Source: an uncultured Eubacteriales bacterium
GTDB lineage: Bacteria > Bacillota_A > Clostridia > Oscillospirales > Oscillospiraceae
NCBI GenBank assembly: GCA_900319835.1
Contig: ONPY01000006.1
Coordinates: 1-52,392, forward strand
Direction: 5' to 3'
DNA: 52,392 nucleotides
Below the pieces are notes generated by a model. It had not been told where the DNA came from. It did not search any database and saw only the letters and a program-made list of their open reading frames with translations. The position numbers were made by a program, and so were the translations under genes. Below are positions 38,349-47,389 of the stretch, piece after piece. Position 1 is the first letter of the stretch, and every line of letters starts with the position of its first letter.

Positions 38349-39816
38349 ACTCCCCCATGATCTGATAAATCCGCTCCATATCGAGGCTCTTTCTCACCGC
38401 GTCCGCCAGCAGATCATACTGCCGGCCGCGGTAGGCTGCCCGGTCGGAGGGTCGTACCGCGGGGATCTCGATCCCCCTGCGCGCCGCGAGGTACTCCGCC
38501 AGCTTCACCGTGAGCTCCCCGCTGTCAAACAGGCCGTGGAGATAGGTGCCGAAGACGTGGCCGGAGGTCGCGCCGTCCTCCCCGCCGTCTTCCAAGCGGC
38601 AGAAGGCCTCACCCTCCAGACGCTCCGTCCTGCCCATGTGGATCTCGTAACCCTCCAGCTTTGCCCCATCAAAGGGACTGGACGTGCAGATGGCCCGCTT
38701 GCGGGTCCTGGTCTTGTCCCGGGTAAACACCGTCTCGCAGGGCAGCAGACCCAGACCCTCAAGTTTTCCCCGCTGCTCCACACCCTCCGGGTCGGAGAGG
38801 GTGCGGCCCAGCATCTGGTAGCCGCCGCAGACGCCCAGGACAGGAGTGCCCGCCCGGCAAAACGCCCGGATCCGCTCGGCAAAGCCCGTTTCAAACAGCC
38901 ACCGCAGATCCCCCATGGTATTCTTGGTGCCCGGCAGGAGGATCAGATCCGGCTCCCCCAGCTCCGCGGGCTTTGCCGCGTAGCGCAGGGAGAGGGCGGG
39001 ATGCTCCTCCAGGGGCGAAAAGTCGGTAAAATTGGAGATGTGCGGCAGACGCACCACCGCGAGATCCAGCGCCCGCTTCTCCCCTTTCCGAGTCAGGCGT
39101 GGGGCCAGGCTGTCCTCGTCGTCGATGTCCAGCCGCAGCCAGGGCACCACACCGAGCACCGGCTTGTCCGTCAGCGTCTCAAGCTGCGCAAGCCCCGGCT
39201 TTAAGAGCGCCGCATCGCCGCGGAACTTGTTGATGATGAGTCCCTCCACGCGCTGCCGCTCCTCGGGCTGCAGCAGGGCCACCGTGCCGTAGAGCTGGGC
39301 GAAGACCCCGCCCCGGTCAATATCCCCGGCCAGCAGCACCGGCGCATTCACAAGCTCGGCAAGGCCCATGTTCACAATATCATCCTGCCGCAGATTGATC
39401 TCCGCCGGGGAGCCAGCCCCCTCAATGACGATCACGTCATTTTCGGCGGCGAGGCTGTCATAGGCCGCCCGGATCTCCGGGATCAGGCTCTTTTTCATGG
39501 CGAAGTAGTCCTTCGCGTCGTACTGGCCGCGCACCTCACCCATCACGATGAGCTGGCTGCCCGTGTCGCTGGAGGGCTTGAGGAGGATGGGGTTCATGCG
39601 CACGTCGCACTCCAGCCCCGCAGCCTCCGCCTGCACCGCCTGGGCGCGGCCCAGCTCCAATCCGTCCGGCGTAACGAAGCTGTTGAGCGCCATGTTCTGG
39701 CTCTTGAAGGGAGCCACCCGCAGGCCATCCTGCGCGAAGATCCGGCAGAGCGCCGTAACCAGCAGGCTCTTGCCCGCGCCGGACATGGTTCCCTGTACCA
39801 TGATGCACTTTGCCAT
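38317..39816 (-). CDS. cbiP: Cobyric acid synthase
   Basis: This 499-residue glutamine-dependent amidotransferase amidates the b, d, e and g side chains of adenosyl-cobyrinate a,c-diamide. The ATP-binding N terminus is MVQGTMSGAGKSLLVTALCR. The GATase core contains GVCGGYQMLG (catalytic Cys) and the C-terminal HGLFDS. ATG 39816 follows GGAGG by six bases. It starts two bases after cbiB ends. Confidence 0.95.
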   Translation of the reverse strand: MAKCIMVQGTMSGAGKSLLVTALCRIFAQDGLRVAPFKSQNMALNSFVTPDGLELGRAQAVQAEAAGLECDVRMNPILLKPSSDTGSQLIVMGEVRGQYDAKDYFAMKKSLIPEIRAAYDSLAAENDVIVIEGAGSPAEINLRQDDIVNMGLAELVNAPVLLAGDIDRGGVFAQLYGTVALLQPEERQRVEGLIINKFRGDAALLKPGLAQLETLTDKPVLGVVPWLRLDIDDEDSLAPRLTRKGEKRALDLAVVRLPHISNFTDFSPLEEHPALSLRYAAKPAELGEPDLILLPGTKNTMGDLRWLFETGFAERIRAFCRAGTPVLGVCGGYQMLGRTLSDPEGVEQRGKLEGLGLLPCETVFTRDKTRTRKRAICTSSPFDGAKLEGYEIHMGRTERLEGEAFCRLEDGGEDGATSGHVFGTYLHGLFDSGELTVKLAEYLAARRGIEIPAVRPSDRAAYRGRQYDLLADAVRKSLDMERIYQIMGEYAHEGSAHTD

Positions 39817-39818
39817 AC

Positions 39819-40796
39819 TCAACCTCCGATCCAGGCCGCTAGCGCCATACGCCCAAGGCCAAAGAGAAGCAGCCCCAGGAAGGCCCCGGCGTACTCCATC
39901 CGGCAGGCGCGGCGGATGTCCTCCGGCTCGATGGGGCTGGTGTCGTCCCCGATGTAGGGCTTGTCATAGCGCGTCCCAAAGTATACCGCCGGACCGCAGA
40001 GCCGCAGGCCCAGCGCCCCGGCCACGGCCGCCTCGCACTGGGCGGAGTTGGGGCTTGCGTGCTTGCGCCGATCCCGCCGCCAGATGCGCCCGGCCTCCCG
40101 CGGGTTTTCCCCGGTGAGCGCTGCCGCCGCGATCAGCAGCAGGGCCGCGAGACGCGCGGGCAGGTAGTTTGCCGCGTCGTCCAGCCTTGCCGCCCCGCGG
40201 CCGAAATACAGATAGCGTTCGTTTTGATAGCCGACCATGGAGTCCATGGTATTGATTGCCTTGTAACACAGGGCCAGCGGCGCGCCGCCCAGCAGCATGT
40301 AAAACAGCGGGGCGATGATCCCGTCGGAGAAATTCTCAGCCACGGTCTCTACCGCCGCGCGGGCCACGCCCGCCTCGTCCAGGACGGAGGTGTCCCGCCC
40401 GACGATCCGGGAGACAGCCGCGCGGGCGCTCTCCAACCCCTCCGTTTTCAGCGCCCGGAAGACCCGCAGGGCCTCCACGCGCAGATCCTTGACGGCCAGT
40501 GCCTGCCAGCACCAGATCACAGAGAGGGCAAAGCCCAGCGGCGGCAAGATCCGCTGCAAAAGCCGGAGCAGCAGTACGCTTCCCAGCAGCGTCCCCATTG
40601 GCAGGGCCGCGGCCAGGACCCGGCCCGCGGCAAGCTCGCCCCGCTCCGTCTTCGGAAAGCGGCGGCGCAGCGTTTTTTCCAGAGATGAGATGGCGCGGCC
40701 CATCCACACCACCGGGTGCAGCGGGGCAAGGTGCTCCGGGTCCCCCAGCAGCAGGTCCAGACCAAAACCGCAGAGCGCGGCAAATACAATCCTCAT
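39819..40796 (-). CDS. cbiB: Adenosylcobinamide-phosphate synthase
   Basis: This 325-residue membrane protein attaches aminopropanol (phosphate) to cobyric acid. CbiB motifs are LDLLLGDPEHL with HPVVWMGRAI, VSRIVGRDTSVLDE, AVETVAENFSDGIIAPLFY, the KAINTMDSMVGY segment and ASPNSAQCEAAVAGALG. Four or five membrane helices are evident. It overlaps cobC by four bases. Confidence 0.95.
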   Translation of the reverse strand: MRIVFAALCGFGLDLLLGDPEHLAPLHPVVWMGRAISSLEKTLRRRFPKTERGELAAGRVLAAALPMGTLLGSVLLLRLLQRILPPLGFALSVIWCWQALAVKDLRVEALRVFRALKTEGLESARAAVSRIVGRDTSVLDEAGVARAAVETVAENFSDGIIAPLFYMLLGGAPLALCYKAINTMDSMVGYQNERYLYFGRGAARLDDAANYLPARLAALLLIAAAALTGENPREAGRIWRRDRRKHASPNSAQCEAAVAGALGLRLCGPAVYFGTRYDKPYIGDDTSPIEPEDIRRACRMEYAGAFLGLLLFGLGRMALAAWIGG

Positions 40797-41374
40797 CGGG
40801 TAAAATCAACCTCATCCAGCACCAGCAGGCGCTTGTCTTTTGCGTTCCAATCCAGCAGCCAGCCGCAGCCGCAGGGCCGCTGCCATTTGTAAAACGGCCG
40901 CGCGGGTTCGCCAAAGCGCTCCAGTAAAGCCATCTGCGTGCCCCCGTGGGCCACCAGCGCAAGCTCCGCGCTGTCCGCTTCTTTCTCAGCGATCTCATAA
41001 AACGCGGCGCAGACCCGGCTGGTAAACGCTTCCCGTTCCTCCCCGCCCGGGCAGCGTCCCTCGCAGCCGCCGTCCACCCAGGCGCGGTAATCCGTGTCGT
41101 GCTCCATCTCCCACCAGCCACGGCCCTCAAAAGCGCCGAAATTCATCTCCCACAGTCCCGGCACCGGGATCTGCCGGGATGCCGGGAACAGGAGTTCCGC
41201 TGTCTCCCGGGCGCGTTTGGCCGGGGAGACATAGACGTGCTCCGGCACAAAATCCGCCGGGCGCAGGGACGCCCGGCCCTTGTCGGAAAGGGAGGTGTCC
41301 AGTACGCCCTGATAGCGTTTCTCCTCACCCAGGGCAGTCAGGCCGTGGCGGACCAGCCAGATTCTCACGGCCAC
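40793..41374 (-). CDS. cobC: Alpha-ribazole phosphatase (histidine phosphatase family)
   Basis: This 193-residue phosphoglycerate-mutase-like protein has LVRHGLTALGE (phosphohistidine motif), YVSPAKRARETAELL, EMNFGAFEGR and LVAHGGTQMAL. In this operon it is expected to dephosphorylate alpha-ribazole-5'-phosphate or adenosylcobalamin-5'-phosphate in nucleotide-loop assembly. It overlaps the short cobU-like gene by ten bases and cbiB by four. Confidence 0.88.
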   Translation of the reverse strand: MAVRIWLVRHGLTALGEEKRYQGVLDTSLSDKGRASLRPADFVPEHVYVSPAKRARETAELLFPASRQIPVPGLWEMNFGAFEGRGWWEMEHDTDYRAWVDGGCEGRCPGGEEREAFTSRVCAAFYEIAEKEADSAELALVAHGGTQMALLERFGEPARPFYKWQRPCGCGWLLDWNAKDKRLLVLDEVDFTR

Positions 41375-41697
41375 TCCCCCTTCAAAAGCTGGGGCAGGCC
41401 GCAGCAGACGCGGATCACCGTGTCCGCCCTCTGTGCCAGCAGACAGCCAAGCCGCCCGGCGGCCTCCCGCTTCTCCCGTTCCGCCTGGTCCATGGGAACG
41501 ATTCCACCGCCGATCTCGGTCTGGATCACGATTTCATACCGTGCCAACCGATCGGCCAGCAATGCGAGATCTTCACAGGGTACAAGCTCCTGTACATCCC
41601 GCACGGCGCGGGCGGCAAAGGCCGCGTCGCCCAGTCCGAGTGCCTTCTGTATATAGTCCTGCTTGCCCGCAAAGAGCGGGCCTGTCACATAGATCAC
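41365..41697 (-). CDS. Short CobU-like protein (110 residues)
   Basis: GTG 41697 overlaps the cobS stop (GTGA) and has GGAGG eight bases upstream. The protein starts VIYVTGPLFAGKQDYIQKA, a P-loop-like segment in which Gln replaces the usual Ser/Thr after GK. It then passes directly to the CobU C-terminal half (IVIQTEIGGGIVPMDQAERE and CGLPQLLK). The guanylate-linking His region of normal CobU is missing, and it is about 60 residues shorter than the full cobU found 750 bases upstream. It may be a regulatory or divergent kinase paralogue. The function is uncertain. Confidence 0.75.
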   Translation of the reverse strand: MIYVTGPLFAGKQDYIQKALGLGDAAFAARAVRDVQELVPCEDLALLADRLARYEIVIQTEIGGGIVPMDQAEREKREAAGRLGCLLAQRADTVIRVCCGLPQLLKGEWP

Positions 41698-42455
41698 AGC
41701 CAGTTCCTCCCCATCTGCGTCAGCACCAGCATCCCCAGCATCCAAAGCTCCGCGGTCTGAAGAAACCAGCCCGCCAGATCCCCGGAGAGGCCGCCGAAGC
41801 GCTTGACGCCGATCCTCCGATAAACCAGCAGCACCAGCACCGCGGCCAGGGCCGCAAGCGCCCCGCCGCCGCAAATCAGCAGCGCGGCAAAGACCGCGGA
41901 CTCCGCCGCGAGCACAAGGCCCGCTTTTTTCTTGTCCGCAGCGTCGGCAAAGCTCCTGGCTAAGCCGCTGCCGGGCCGCAGGGGAAACCGGGTCAGCGCA
42001 TAGCCCGAGAGGCTCCGCGAGAGGCCGAAGAGACCGATACAGGCAGCAAGGCGCAGGTCGTCCAGCACTGTGCTCAGCACAAAGGAAGTCAAAAAATAAC
42101 TGCAGAGCCGGATGGCGGCAAAAGCCCCCAGGTGGGGATCTTTCAAGATTTCCTGCCGCTTGTCCGCCCCGGCGTGGCTTGCCAGCGCGTCGCAGGTGTC
42201 GGCATAGCCGTCCAGATGGATGCCGCCGGTGATGCCAACCGGCAGCAGACAGAGCCCCGCCCCGCGCAGCAGATCCGGCAGGGAGAGAGCCGCGCAGAGC
42301 CGCAGCCAGAGGAAAACGCAAAGCCCGATCACGGTGCCCACCAGGGGGAAGGCACAAAGGCTCCAGCGCATGTTTTTCTCGTTCCACTCGATCTGCGGCA
42401 TGGGCAAGGCCGAAAGCATGGAGAAGGCCACGACAACGGTTTGCAGCGCGATCAT
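41694..42455 (-). CDS. cobS: Adenosylcobinamide-GDP ribazoletransferase (cobalamin synthase)
   Basis: This 253-residue membrane protein joins alpha-ribazole to adenosylcobinamide-GDP. The CobS metal-binding signature GGIHLDGYADTCDAL is present, with KDPHLGAFA, GLSRSLSGYALTRFP and the conserved FGGLSGDLAGW near the C terminus. Six or seven membrane helices are evident. It overlaps cobU upstream and the short cobU-like gene downstream by four bases each. Confidence 0.95.
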   Translation of the reverse strand: MIALQTVVVAFSMLSALPMPQIEWNEKNMRWSLCAFPLVGTVIGLCVFLWLRLCAALSLPDLLRGAGLCLLPVGITGGIHLDGYADTCDALASHAGADKRQEILKDPHLGAFAAIRLCSYFLTSFVLSTVLDDLRLAACIGLFGLSRSLSGYALTRFPLRPGSGLARSFADAADKKKAGLVLAAESAVFAALLICGGGALAALAAVLVLLVYRRIGVKRFGGLSGDLAGWFLQTAELWMLGMLVLTQMGRNWL

Positions 42456-42964
42456 GGCAGTTCTCCTTTCAAAACATTTGGCAGGCCGCAGAGAACCTCA
42501 ATAACGAGGTCGGCCCGGCCCGCGAGCTCACGGTTCAGCGCGGCGAGGTTTCTCATGTAAGCGAGAGTCTCCTCCGCATACTCCGTGCCGCCGGAGAAAA
42601 CTTCGTTTGTCACCACGGTGAGATTCCCGCAGGAGGTGATCAGAGGATCCAGTCCCCGGCGAACCGCGTCAACGCCCCCGCCCGCGGGGGCGAACATCTC
42701 GTTTGCCAGGAGATTGGACAGATCCTCCAGCAGGACGTTCGCGCCCGCCGGGATCACCGCGTCAAACAGGCGCAGCGGCTGCTCCACGGTCGCAAAGCCG
42801 AGGTGTTCCCGCTGCTTTCGGTGCCGCGCAATGCGGCGCAGGCTCTCAGGGTCCCCGGCCGCCATGGTGGCAAGATAGATCCGTTCCCCCTTCAGCTTCC
42901 GCACCAGCGCCTCGGCAAAGGCGCTCTTGCCGCTGCCGGAGCCGCCGATGATTACAGTCAGCAT
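42452..42964 (-). CDS. cobU: Adenosylcobinamide kinase / adenosylcobinamide-phosphate guanylyltransferase
   Basis: This 170-residue CobU is bifunctional. It has Walker A IIGGSGSGKSAFAEAL, IYLATMAAGDPE, the RHRKQREHLGF segment with the guanylate-accepting His, LLEDLSNLLANEMF and VVTNEVFSGG near the C terminus. It forms adenosylcobinamide-GDP. It starts ten bases after cobT. It keeps all the residues that the shorter paralogue downstream lacks. Confidence 0.94.
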   Translation of the reverse strand: MLTVIIGGSGSGKSAFAEALVRKLKGERIYLATMAAGDPESLRRIARHRKQREHLGFATVEQPLRLFDAVIPAGANVLLEDLSNLLANEMFAPAGGGVDAVRRGLDPLITSCGNLTVVTNEVFSGGTEYAEETLAYMRNLAALNRELAGRADLVIEVLCGLPNVLKGELP

Positions 42965-42974
42965 TCCGGTTCCC

Positions 42975-44036
42975 TCAGTTCTGTGGTGTGTAGGCGTCAA
43001 TGCCCAGGCGGTCAAAGGTCTGGCCGCTGTTGTAGACCGCGAGGGCCAGATCCAGCAGCGGCAGCAGCGCCACCGCGCCGCTCCCCTCGCCCAGGCGCAG
43101 GCCGGCGGCGATGGGCGCATCCAGCCCCAGCTCCCGCAAGACTTGCTTTGCCGCGGGCTCGGCGGAGACGTGGCTTGCCAGCAAGGCATGCACGCTCTCC
43201 GGGCACAGCCTGGCCGCGCAGAGAGCCGCTGTCGCGCAGATATAGCCGTCGATAACGACCGGCAGACGTACCGCCGCGGCGCCCAGGAAAGCGCCGCACA
43301 TGGCGGCCAGATCCAATCCGCCCACCTTTTGCAGCACGTCAATGGGATCGTTTTGATCAGGGGCGTTCACCCGAAGGGCACTCTCAATGGCGGTGCGCTT
43401 GCGCCCCATCCCCGCATCTGAAAGACCCGCGCCCCGTCCGGTGACCTCGTCAGGACGCAAGCCCAGCAGGGCGGCGCACACGGCGCCGGAGGTGGTGGTG
43501 TTTCCGATGCCCATCTCCCCGAGCAGGAGGATGTCGGTTCCCTCCGTGGCGGCGGCTGCGGTAAGCGCGGTTCCGGTCTCCATGGCGCGCAGGCACTCCG
43601 CCCGCGTCATGGCGGGACCGCTGCTGATGTCCCTGGTACCGTTTCGCACGCTCCTGTTCAAAACGCCCGGATGGCCGGGAAAGTCCAGGATCCCCACATC
43701 GACCGGGACGACCTCGCAGTCCGCCCGCCGCGCCATAGGGCTGACGGTACTGCGCCCCTCGGCCAGGGCGACGGCCACAAGGGCGGTCACCTCGCTGCCG
43801 CACTGGCTGACACCGCGGGCTACCACGCCGTTGTCGGCGCAGAAAACCAGCAGCCGCCGCTTTTCAAGTCTGACGTCCGCACTGCCTTTGAGCGCGGCGA
43901 TTTTGGTCACCGCCGTCTCCAGCTGCCCCAGGCTCCCCAGGGGCTTTGCGATGGAGTCCCAGCGCCGCTGGGCTTTCGCTCTCGCCGTTTCGTCCGGCCC
44001 GGTGATGCGCCCCATCGTATCAAAAATGTTTTTCAT
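42975..44036 (-). CDS. cobT: Nicotinate-nucleotide-dimethylbenzimidazole phosphoribosyltransferase
   Basis: This 353-residue CobT activates the lower-ligand base as alpha-ribazole phosphate. Motifs are RRWDSIAKPLGSLGQLE, VFCADNGVVARGVSQ, LLLGEMGIGNTTTSGAV, VIDGYICATAAL, and LGLRLGEGSGAV-like AAGLRLGEGSGAV with the catalytic Glu. ATG 44036 is preferred to 44045 by alignment to the usual N terminus. It overlaps the end of cbiA by 17 bases. The lower base used cannot be deduced. Confidence 0.94.
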   Translation of the reverse strand: MKNIFDTMGRITGPDETARAKAQRRWDSIAKPLGSLGQLETAVTKIAALKGSADVRLEKRRLLVFCADNGVVARGVSQCGSEVTALVAVALAEGRSTVSPMARRADCEVVPVDVGILDFPGHPGVLNRSVRNGTRDISSGPAMTRAECLRAMETGTALTAAAATEGTDILLLGEMGIGNTTTSGAVCAALLGLRPDEVTGRGAGLSDAGMGRKRTAIESALRVNAPDQNDPIDVLQKVGGLDLAAMCGAFLGAAAVRLPVVIDGYICATAALCAARLCPESVHALLASHVSAEPAAKQVLRELGLDAPIAAGLRLGEGSGAVALLPLLDLALAVYNSGQTFDRLGIDAYTPQN

Positions 44037-45357
44037 ATTCCTCACAGGCTTTCACAAAGCGTTTTGCCAGCGGCGCGTCTCCCCCGAAATGCAGGTGGGG
44101 AAAGGCCGCGTAGAGCGTACCGGACACCGTGCCGCAGCGCCAGCTCCGGCCGTCCGGCTTCCGGGAGATCAGGGCCGCGCCATTATCCGTGCAGTCCCAG
44201 TGGTGAAATTCGTGGGCGGGGATCTCCTCCCCCGCACGAAACAGCAGCGAATCCGCTTCCGCCTCCAGCGTCTGGTAACCAAAGCGCTGCAATCTTCCCG
44301 TCCGAAAGGCAGCGCCCGGCAACACGCCGCACATGGGGTGGGCTTGCCCTTCCCCGTCCTCCAGCGTCTGCTGGAGATAGAGGAAGCCGCCGCACTCGGC
44401 CACCGTGGGCAGGCCGCTCTCGACAGCGGCGGCGACACTGCCACGCATGGCAGTATTTTTCGAGAGCGCCTTTGCGTACAGCTCCGGGTAGCCGCCTGGC
44501 AGGTAGAGCCCCGCGGCCCCCTCCGGGATGGCCGCGTCGCGCAGAGGACTGAAAAAGATGAGCTCCGCGCCCGCCTCCCGCAGGGCGTCCAGGTTATCCT
44601 CATAGAGGAAGCAGAACGCCTCGTCCCGCGCCACCGCGATAGAAACGCTTGGGGCAGGATTCTGATTTGCTTTTTGTGTTATGTAAACTTCGCTGCAGAT
44701 TTCCACAAGTCGGTCGAGGTCGATGGTCTGTTCAGCCTGCGCCGCAAGCGTGTCCATCCGCGTCTGAAAATCCGCGATTTCCCCGGCTGTCAGCAGGCCC
44801 AGATGGCGGCTGTTAAATTCCGCCTCCGGCATGGGCGGCAGAGACCCCAGCACCGGCAGGCCCGTCTCCCGTTCCAGAACCGGGCGCAGGAAATCGGCCA
44901 TGGCCGCTGTGCTGTCGGTAAGCAGGAGACCCGCGATGCCGCTCTCCGGGCGAAAGCTCTGCATGCCGTGTACCTGAGCGGCAAGGCTCAGGGCGCTGCC
45001 CTTTGGCCGCAGCGTCAGCAGGACCGGACAGGCTGTCAGGCGGGCAATCTCATAGGCGCTGGCCGCGTCGGTTCCGTTCAGGCCGTCGTAGTAGCCCATG
45101 GCGCCTTCCAGCAGAGCCAGCGCTCCTTCCCCGCGGCTGAGGGTGTTTCTTACCCCGTTCTCGCCCTGGAGAAACAGATCCAGGTTCCGGCAGGGCACGC
45201 CCAGCACGCGGCTGTGAAACATGGGGTCGATGTAGTCCGGCCCGCATTTGAACGCGCAGAGGGCGAGGCCGCGCTTTTTCAGCGCCGCGAGAATGGCACA
45301 GCTCATCACGGTTTTCCCCGCACCGCTGTGCATGGCGGCAATCATGATCTGATTCAT
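44020..45357 (-). CDS. cbiA: Cobyrinate a,c-diamide synthase
   Basis: This 445-residue glutamine amidotransferase forms the a and c amides of cobyrinate. It has an ATP-binding start IAAMHSGAGKTVMSCA, FKCGPDYIDPMFH, EGAMGYYDGL, then a GATase domain with LYLPGGYPELYA and VAECGGFLYL (catalytic Cys). A C-terminal HEFHHWD contains the expected His. It overlaps cbiET by four bases and cobT by 17. Confidence 0.95.
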   Translation of the reverse strand: MNQIMIAAMHSGAGKTVMSCAILAALKKRGLALCAFKCGPDYIDPMFHSRVLGVPCRNLDLFLQGENGVRNTLSRGEGALALLEGAMGYYDGLNGTDAASAYEIARLTACPVLLTLRPKGSALSLAAQVHGMQSFRPESGIAGLLLTDSTAAMADFLRPVLERETGLPVLGSLPPMPEAEFNSRHLGLLTAGEIADFQTRMDTLAAQAEQTIDLDRLVEICSEVYITQKANQNPAPSVSIAVARDEAFCFLYEDNLDALREAGAELIFFSPLRDAAIPEGAAGLYLPGGYPELYAKALSKNTAMRGSVAAAVESGLPTVAECGGFLYLQQTLEDGEGQAHPMCGVLPGAAFRTGRLQRFGYQTLEAEADSLLFRAGEEIPAHEFHHWDCTDNGAALISRKPDGRSWRCGTVSGTLYAAFPHLHFGGDAPLAKRFVKACEEYEKHF

Positions 45358-46535
45358 GTTCCTGTTCCCGTGATCAGCCAGACCGGGTTTTGCGCCAGCA
45401 TCAGCGTCAGGTCTCCGGCGCTCCGGCTGCGGCTGACGGCGATCTGGCAGACCTCCGTCTCATAGCCCAGCTCATGCAAAACGGTGCAGGCCATGTGCAG
45501 CGTCTCCAGCGCGATGGCGGAGACGCAGATCCGCGCGGCGGGATTTGCCGCGTGTATCTTCTCCAGGACGTCCCGCAGTCTTCCGCCGCTGCCGCCGACA
45601 AAGACGGCATCCGGCGCGGGCAGACCGTTCAGCGCCTCCGGCGCTGAGCCCTCGATCAGGCGCAGATTCCATGCGCCGAGCGCCTTTCGGTTTTCCTCCG
45701 CGATTTGAAGCGCGCTGGCATTCCGCTCCACGCCGTAGACGGCTCTGGCCTGCAGTGCCAACTCGATGGCCACGCTGCCGGTGCCGGCGCCGACATCCCA
45801 GCAGATATCCGTGGGTGTTACCGCCAGCTTGGAGAGCGCAGCCGCACGGATCTCCTGCTTCGTCATGGGGATCTTCTCGGCGCGCTGAAAGCTGCTGTCC
45901 GGCAGTCCGGGCGCGTGTTTGGCAGGTCGCGGGGCTGGCTCGGCCAGCAGGACGCACAGCGGCGCAAAGTCTGCGGCCGCGGCTTCCTGCGCCGTCGTAC
46001 GGGTAATCCGCTCGTCCTCGCAGCCAAGATTTTCCCCAACGCAGACCTTCAAGAAGCCGAGTCCGGCATCGGTCAGCGTGCGGCAAAGCGCGGCGGGACC
46101 GGTCTTTCCCCCGGTGAGGAAGAACGCCGGACTCCCCTGGCAGACCTCGTATACCGCGTCGCAGGCCACACCGTGGGCCGAGCAGAGCCGCCAGCTCTGC
46201 CAGGGCGTCTGTAGCCGGGAGGCCAGCATTTGCAGGCTGGAAAGGCCTGGCAAGATTTGCACATCTTCGTTTTCCAGCAGCGGCAGAAGCAGCCGCGCGC
46301 CGGAATAAAAACCGCTGTCCCCGCTGAAGAGGACGCAGATCGTTTTGTTCTCATGGCTATGGATCGCGTCGGCAATGTCCGAAGACATCACTGCCTCCAC
46401 GCAGGTTTTCTCCCCCTGCCAGGGATCCAGCAGACGGGCAGCGCCGATGAGGACCTCCGCCTGCTCCAGCGCCGCGGCTGCCTCCAGACTGAGACTCTCC
46501 ACACCGCAGCCGCAGCCGATCAGTGTCACACTCAT
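45354..46535 (-). CDS. cbiET: Bifunctional cobalt-precorrin-7 C5-methyltransferase / cobalt-precorrin-6B C15-methyltransferase
   Basis: This is a 393-residue fusion. Residues 1-200 are the CbiE tetrapyrrole methylase (VTLIGCGCGVESLSLEA, VLFSGDSGFYSGARLL, LPGLSSLQMLASRL). Residues from about 215 are CbiT (MTKQEIRAAALSKLAV, WDVGAGTGSVAIELAL, VFVGGSGGRLRDVLEKI), which methylates C15 and decarboxylates. The fusion order is the same as in CobL. It overlaps cbiF and cbiA by four bases each. Confidence 0.94.
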   Translation of the reverse strand: MSVTLIGCGCGVESLSLEAAAALEQAEVLIGAARLLDPWQGEKTCVEAVMSSDIADAIHSHENKTICVLFSGDSGFYSGARLLLPLLENEDVQILPGLSSLQMLASRLQTPWQSWRLCSAHGVACDAVYEVCQGSPAFFLTGGKTGPAALCRTLTDAGLGFLKVCVGENLGCEDERITRTTAQEAAAADFAPLCVLLAEPAPRPAKHAPGLPDSSFQRAEKIPMTKQEIRAAALSKLAVTPTDICWDVGAGTGSVAIELALQARAVYGVERNASALQIAEENRKALGAWNLRLIEGSAPEALNGLPAPDAVFVGGSGGRLRDVLEKIHAANPAARICVSAIALETLHMACTVLHELGYETEVCQIAVSRSRSAGDLTLMLAQNPVWLITGTGT

Positions 46536-47290
46536 GCGTCCGTCCCCTTTCGGTACCCGGTGGTAAAGCCCGGATCATAGAGCTTGCTGCGCTCGCGGAG
46601 GTCTCCGAGGAAATCCCCCACCAGCAGCAGCGCTGTTTTGGTGATGTTGTTCTCTCGGGCACAGGCAGCCAGGGTCCCTACCGTGCAGCGGAAGACCCGC
46701 TCCTCCGGCCAGCTGGCCTTATAGACGATGGCCGCCGGTGTTTCCGGCGTATAGGCACCGCAAAGCAGCTCCGCCTGGAGCGTCTCCGCCATACCCGCCG
46801 AGAGAAACAGCGCCATGGAGCAGCCGTGGGAGGCCATGGAGGCCATGTTCTCCCTCTCCGGCACCGGGGTGCGGCCCGCCATACGCGTGAGGATCAGCGA
46901 CTGGCTGATTCCCGGAAGGGTATACTCCGCATTCAGCGCTGCCGCCGCGGCGCAGAAGCTGGAGACGCCTGGCGTCACATCGTAGGGTATATTGCAGCGC
47001 TCGAGCTCCTCCATCTGCTCCCGGATGGCACCGTAGACGCTGGGGTCGCCGGTGTGCAGGCGCACGGTGACAAGGCCCTCCGCCTCTGCCTCCAGGACAG
47101 CGGCGACCACTTCCTCCAGCGTCATGCGGGCGCTGTCGAGGATACGGCAGTCCGGGCGGCAGTTTTGAAGCAGTTCAGGATTAACCAGGCTGCCGGCGTA
47201 GATAACCTGTCCGGCCTCCGACAGAAGTCTCTGCCCCCGCAGGGTGATCAGATCCGGTGCCCCGGGGCCGGCCCCCACAAAGTGAACCAT
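46532..47290 (-). CDS. cbiF: Cobalt-precorrin-4 C11-methyltransferase
   Basis: This 252-residue SAM-dependent methylase is the first gene of the cobalamin operon. Motifs are VHFVGAGPGAPDLITLRG, VIYAGSLVNPELL, RLHTGDPSVYGAIREQ and SSFCAAAAALNAEYTLPG. ATG 47290 follows GGAGG. In-frame codons continue upstream through the leader but fall inside the riboswitch terminator, so they are not coding. Confidence 0.95.
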   Translation of the reverse strand: MVHFVGAGPGAPDLITLRGQRLLSEAGQVIYAGSLVNPELLQNCRPDCRILDSARMTLEEVVAAVLEAEAEGLVTVRLHTGDPSVYGAIREQMEELERCNIPYDVTPGVSSFCAAAAALNAEYTLPGISQSLILTRMAGRTPVPERENMASMASHGCSMALFLSAGMAETLQAELLCGAYTPETPAAIVYKASWPEERVFRCTVGTLAACARENNITKTALLLVGDFLGDLRERSKLYDPGFTTGYRKGTDA

Positions 47291-47305
47291 AGGTTTTCCT
47301 CCAAT

Positions 47306-47334
47306 AAAAAGAGCGTGCCGCAAGACCGGCACGC
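47306..47334 (-). terminator. Terminator in the cobalamin leader
   Basis: GCGTGCCG-CAAGAC-CGGCACGC (47313-47334) is followed on the minus strand by CTTTTTATT, 15 bases before cbiF. A second perfect hairpin (CAGACGCGCT-C-AGCGCGTCTG, 47341-47361) lies just upstream. Together they form the likely expression platform of the riboswitch. Confidence 0.8.
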
Positions 47335-47389
47335 CAAAGGCAGACGCGCTCAGCGCGTCTGTTTTACCGTGTCTCCGGTTCCGGCAGAG

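Noticed and set aside
41365..42387. A 340-codon minus-strand gene covering cobS in another frame
   Set aside because: The upstream two thirds is an out-of-frame shadow of cobS. Only the last 110 codons, from GTG 41697, are coding.
42452..43342. A longer CobU starting at 43342
   Set aside because: The extra N-terminal part is antisense-like Arg/Cys-rich sequence overlapping cobT in another frame. The true CobU start is 42964.
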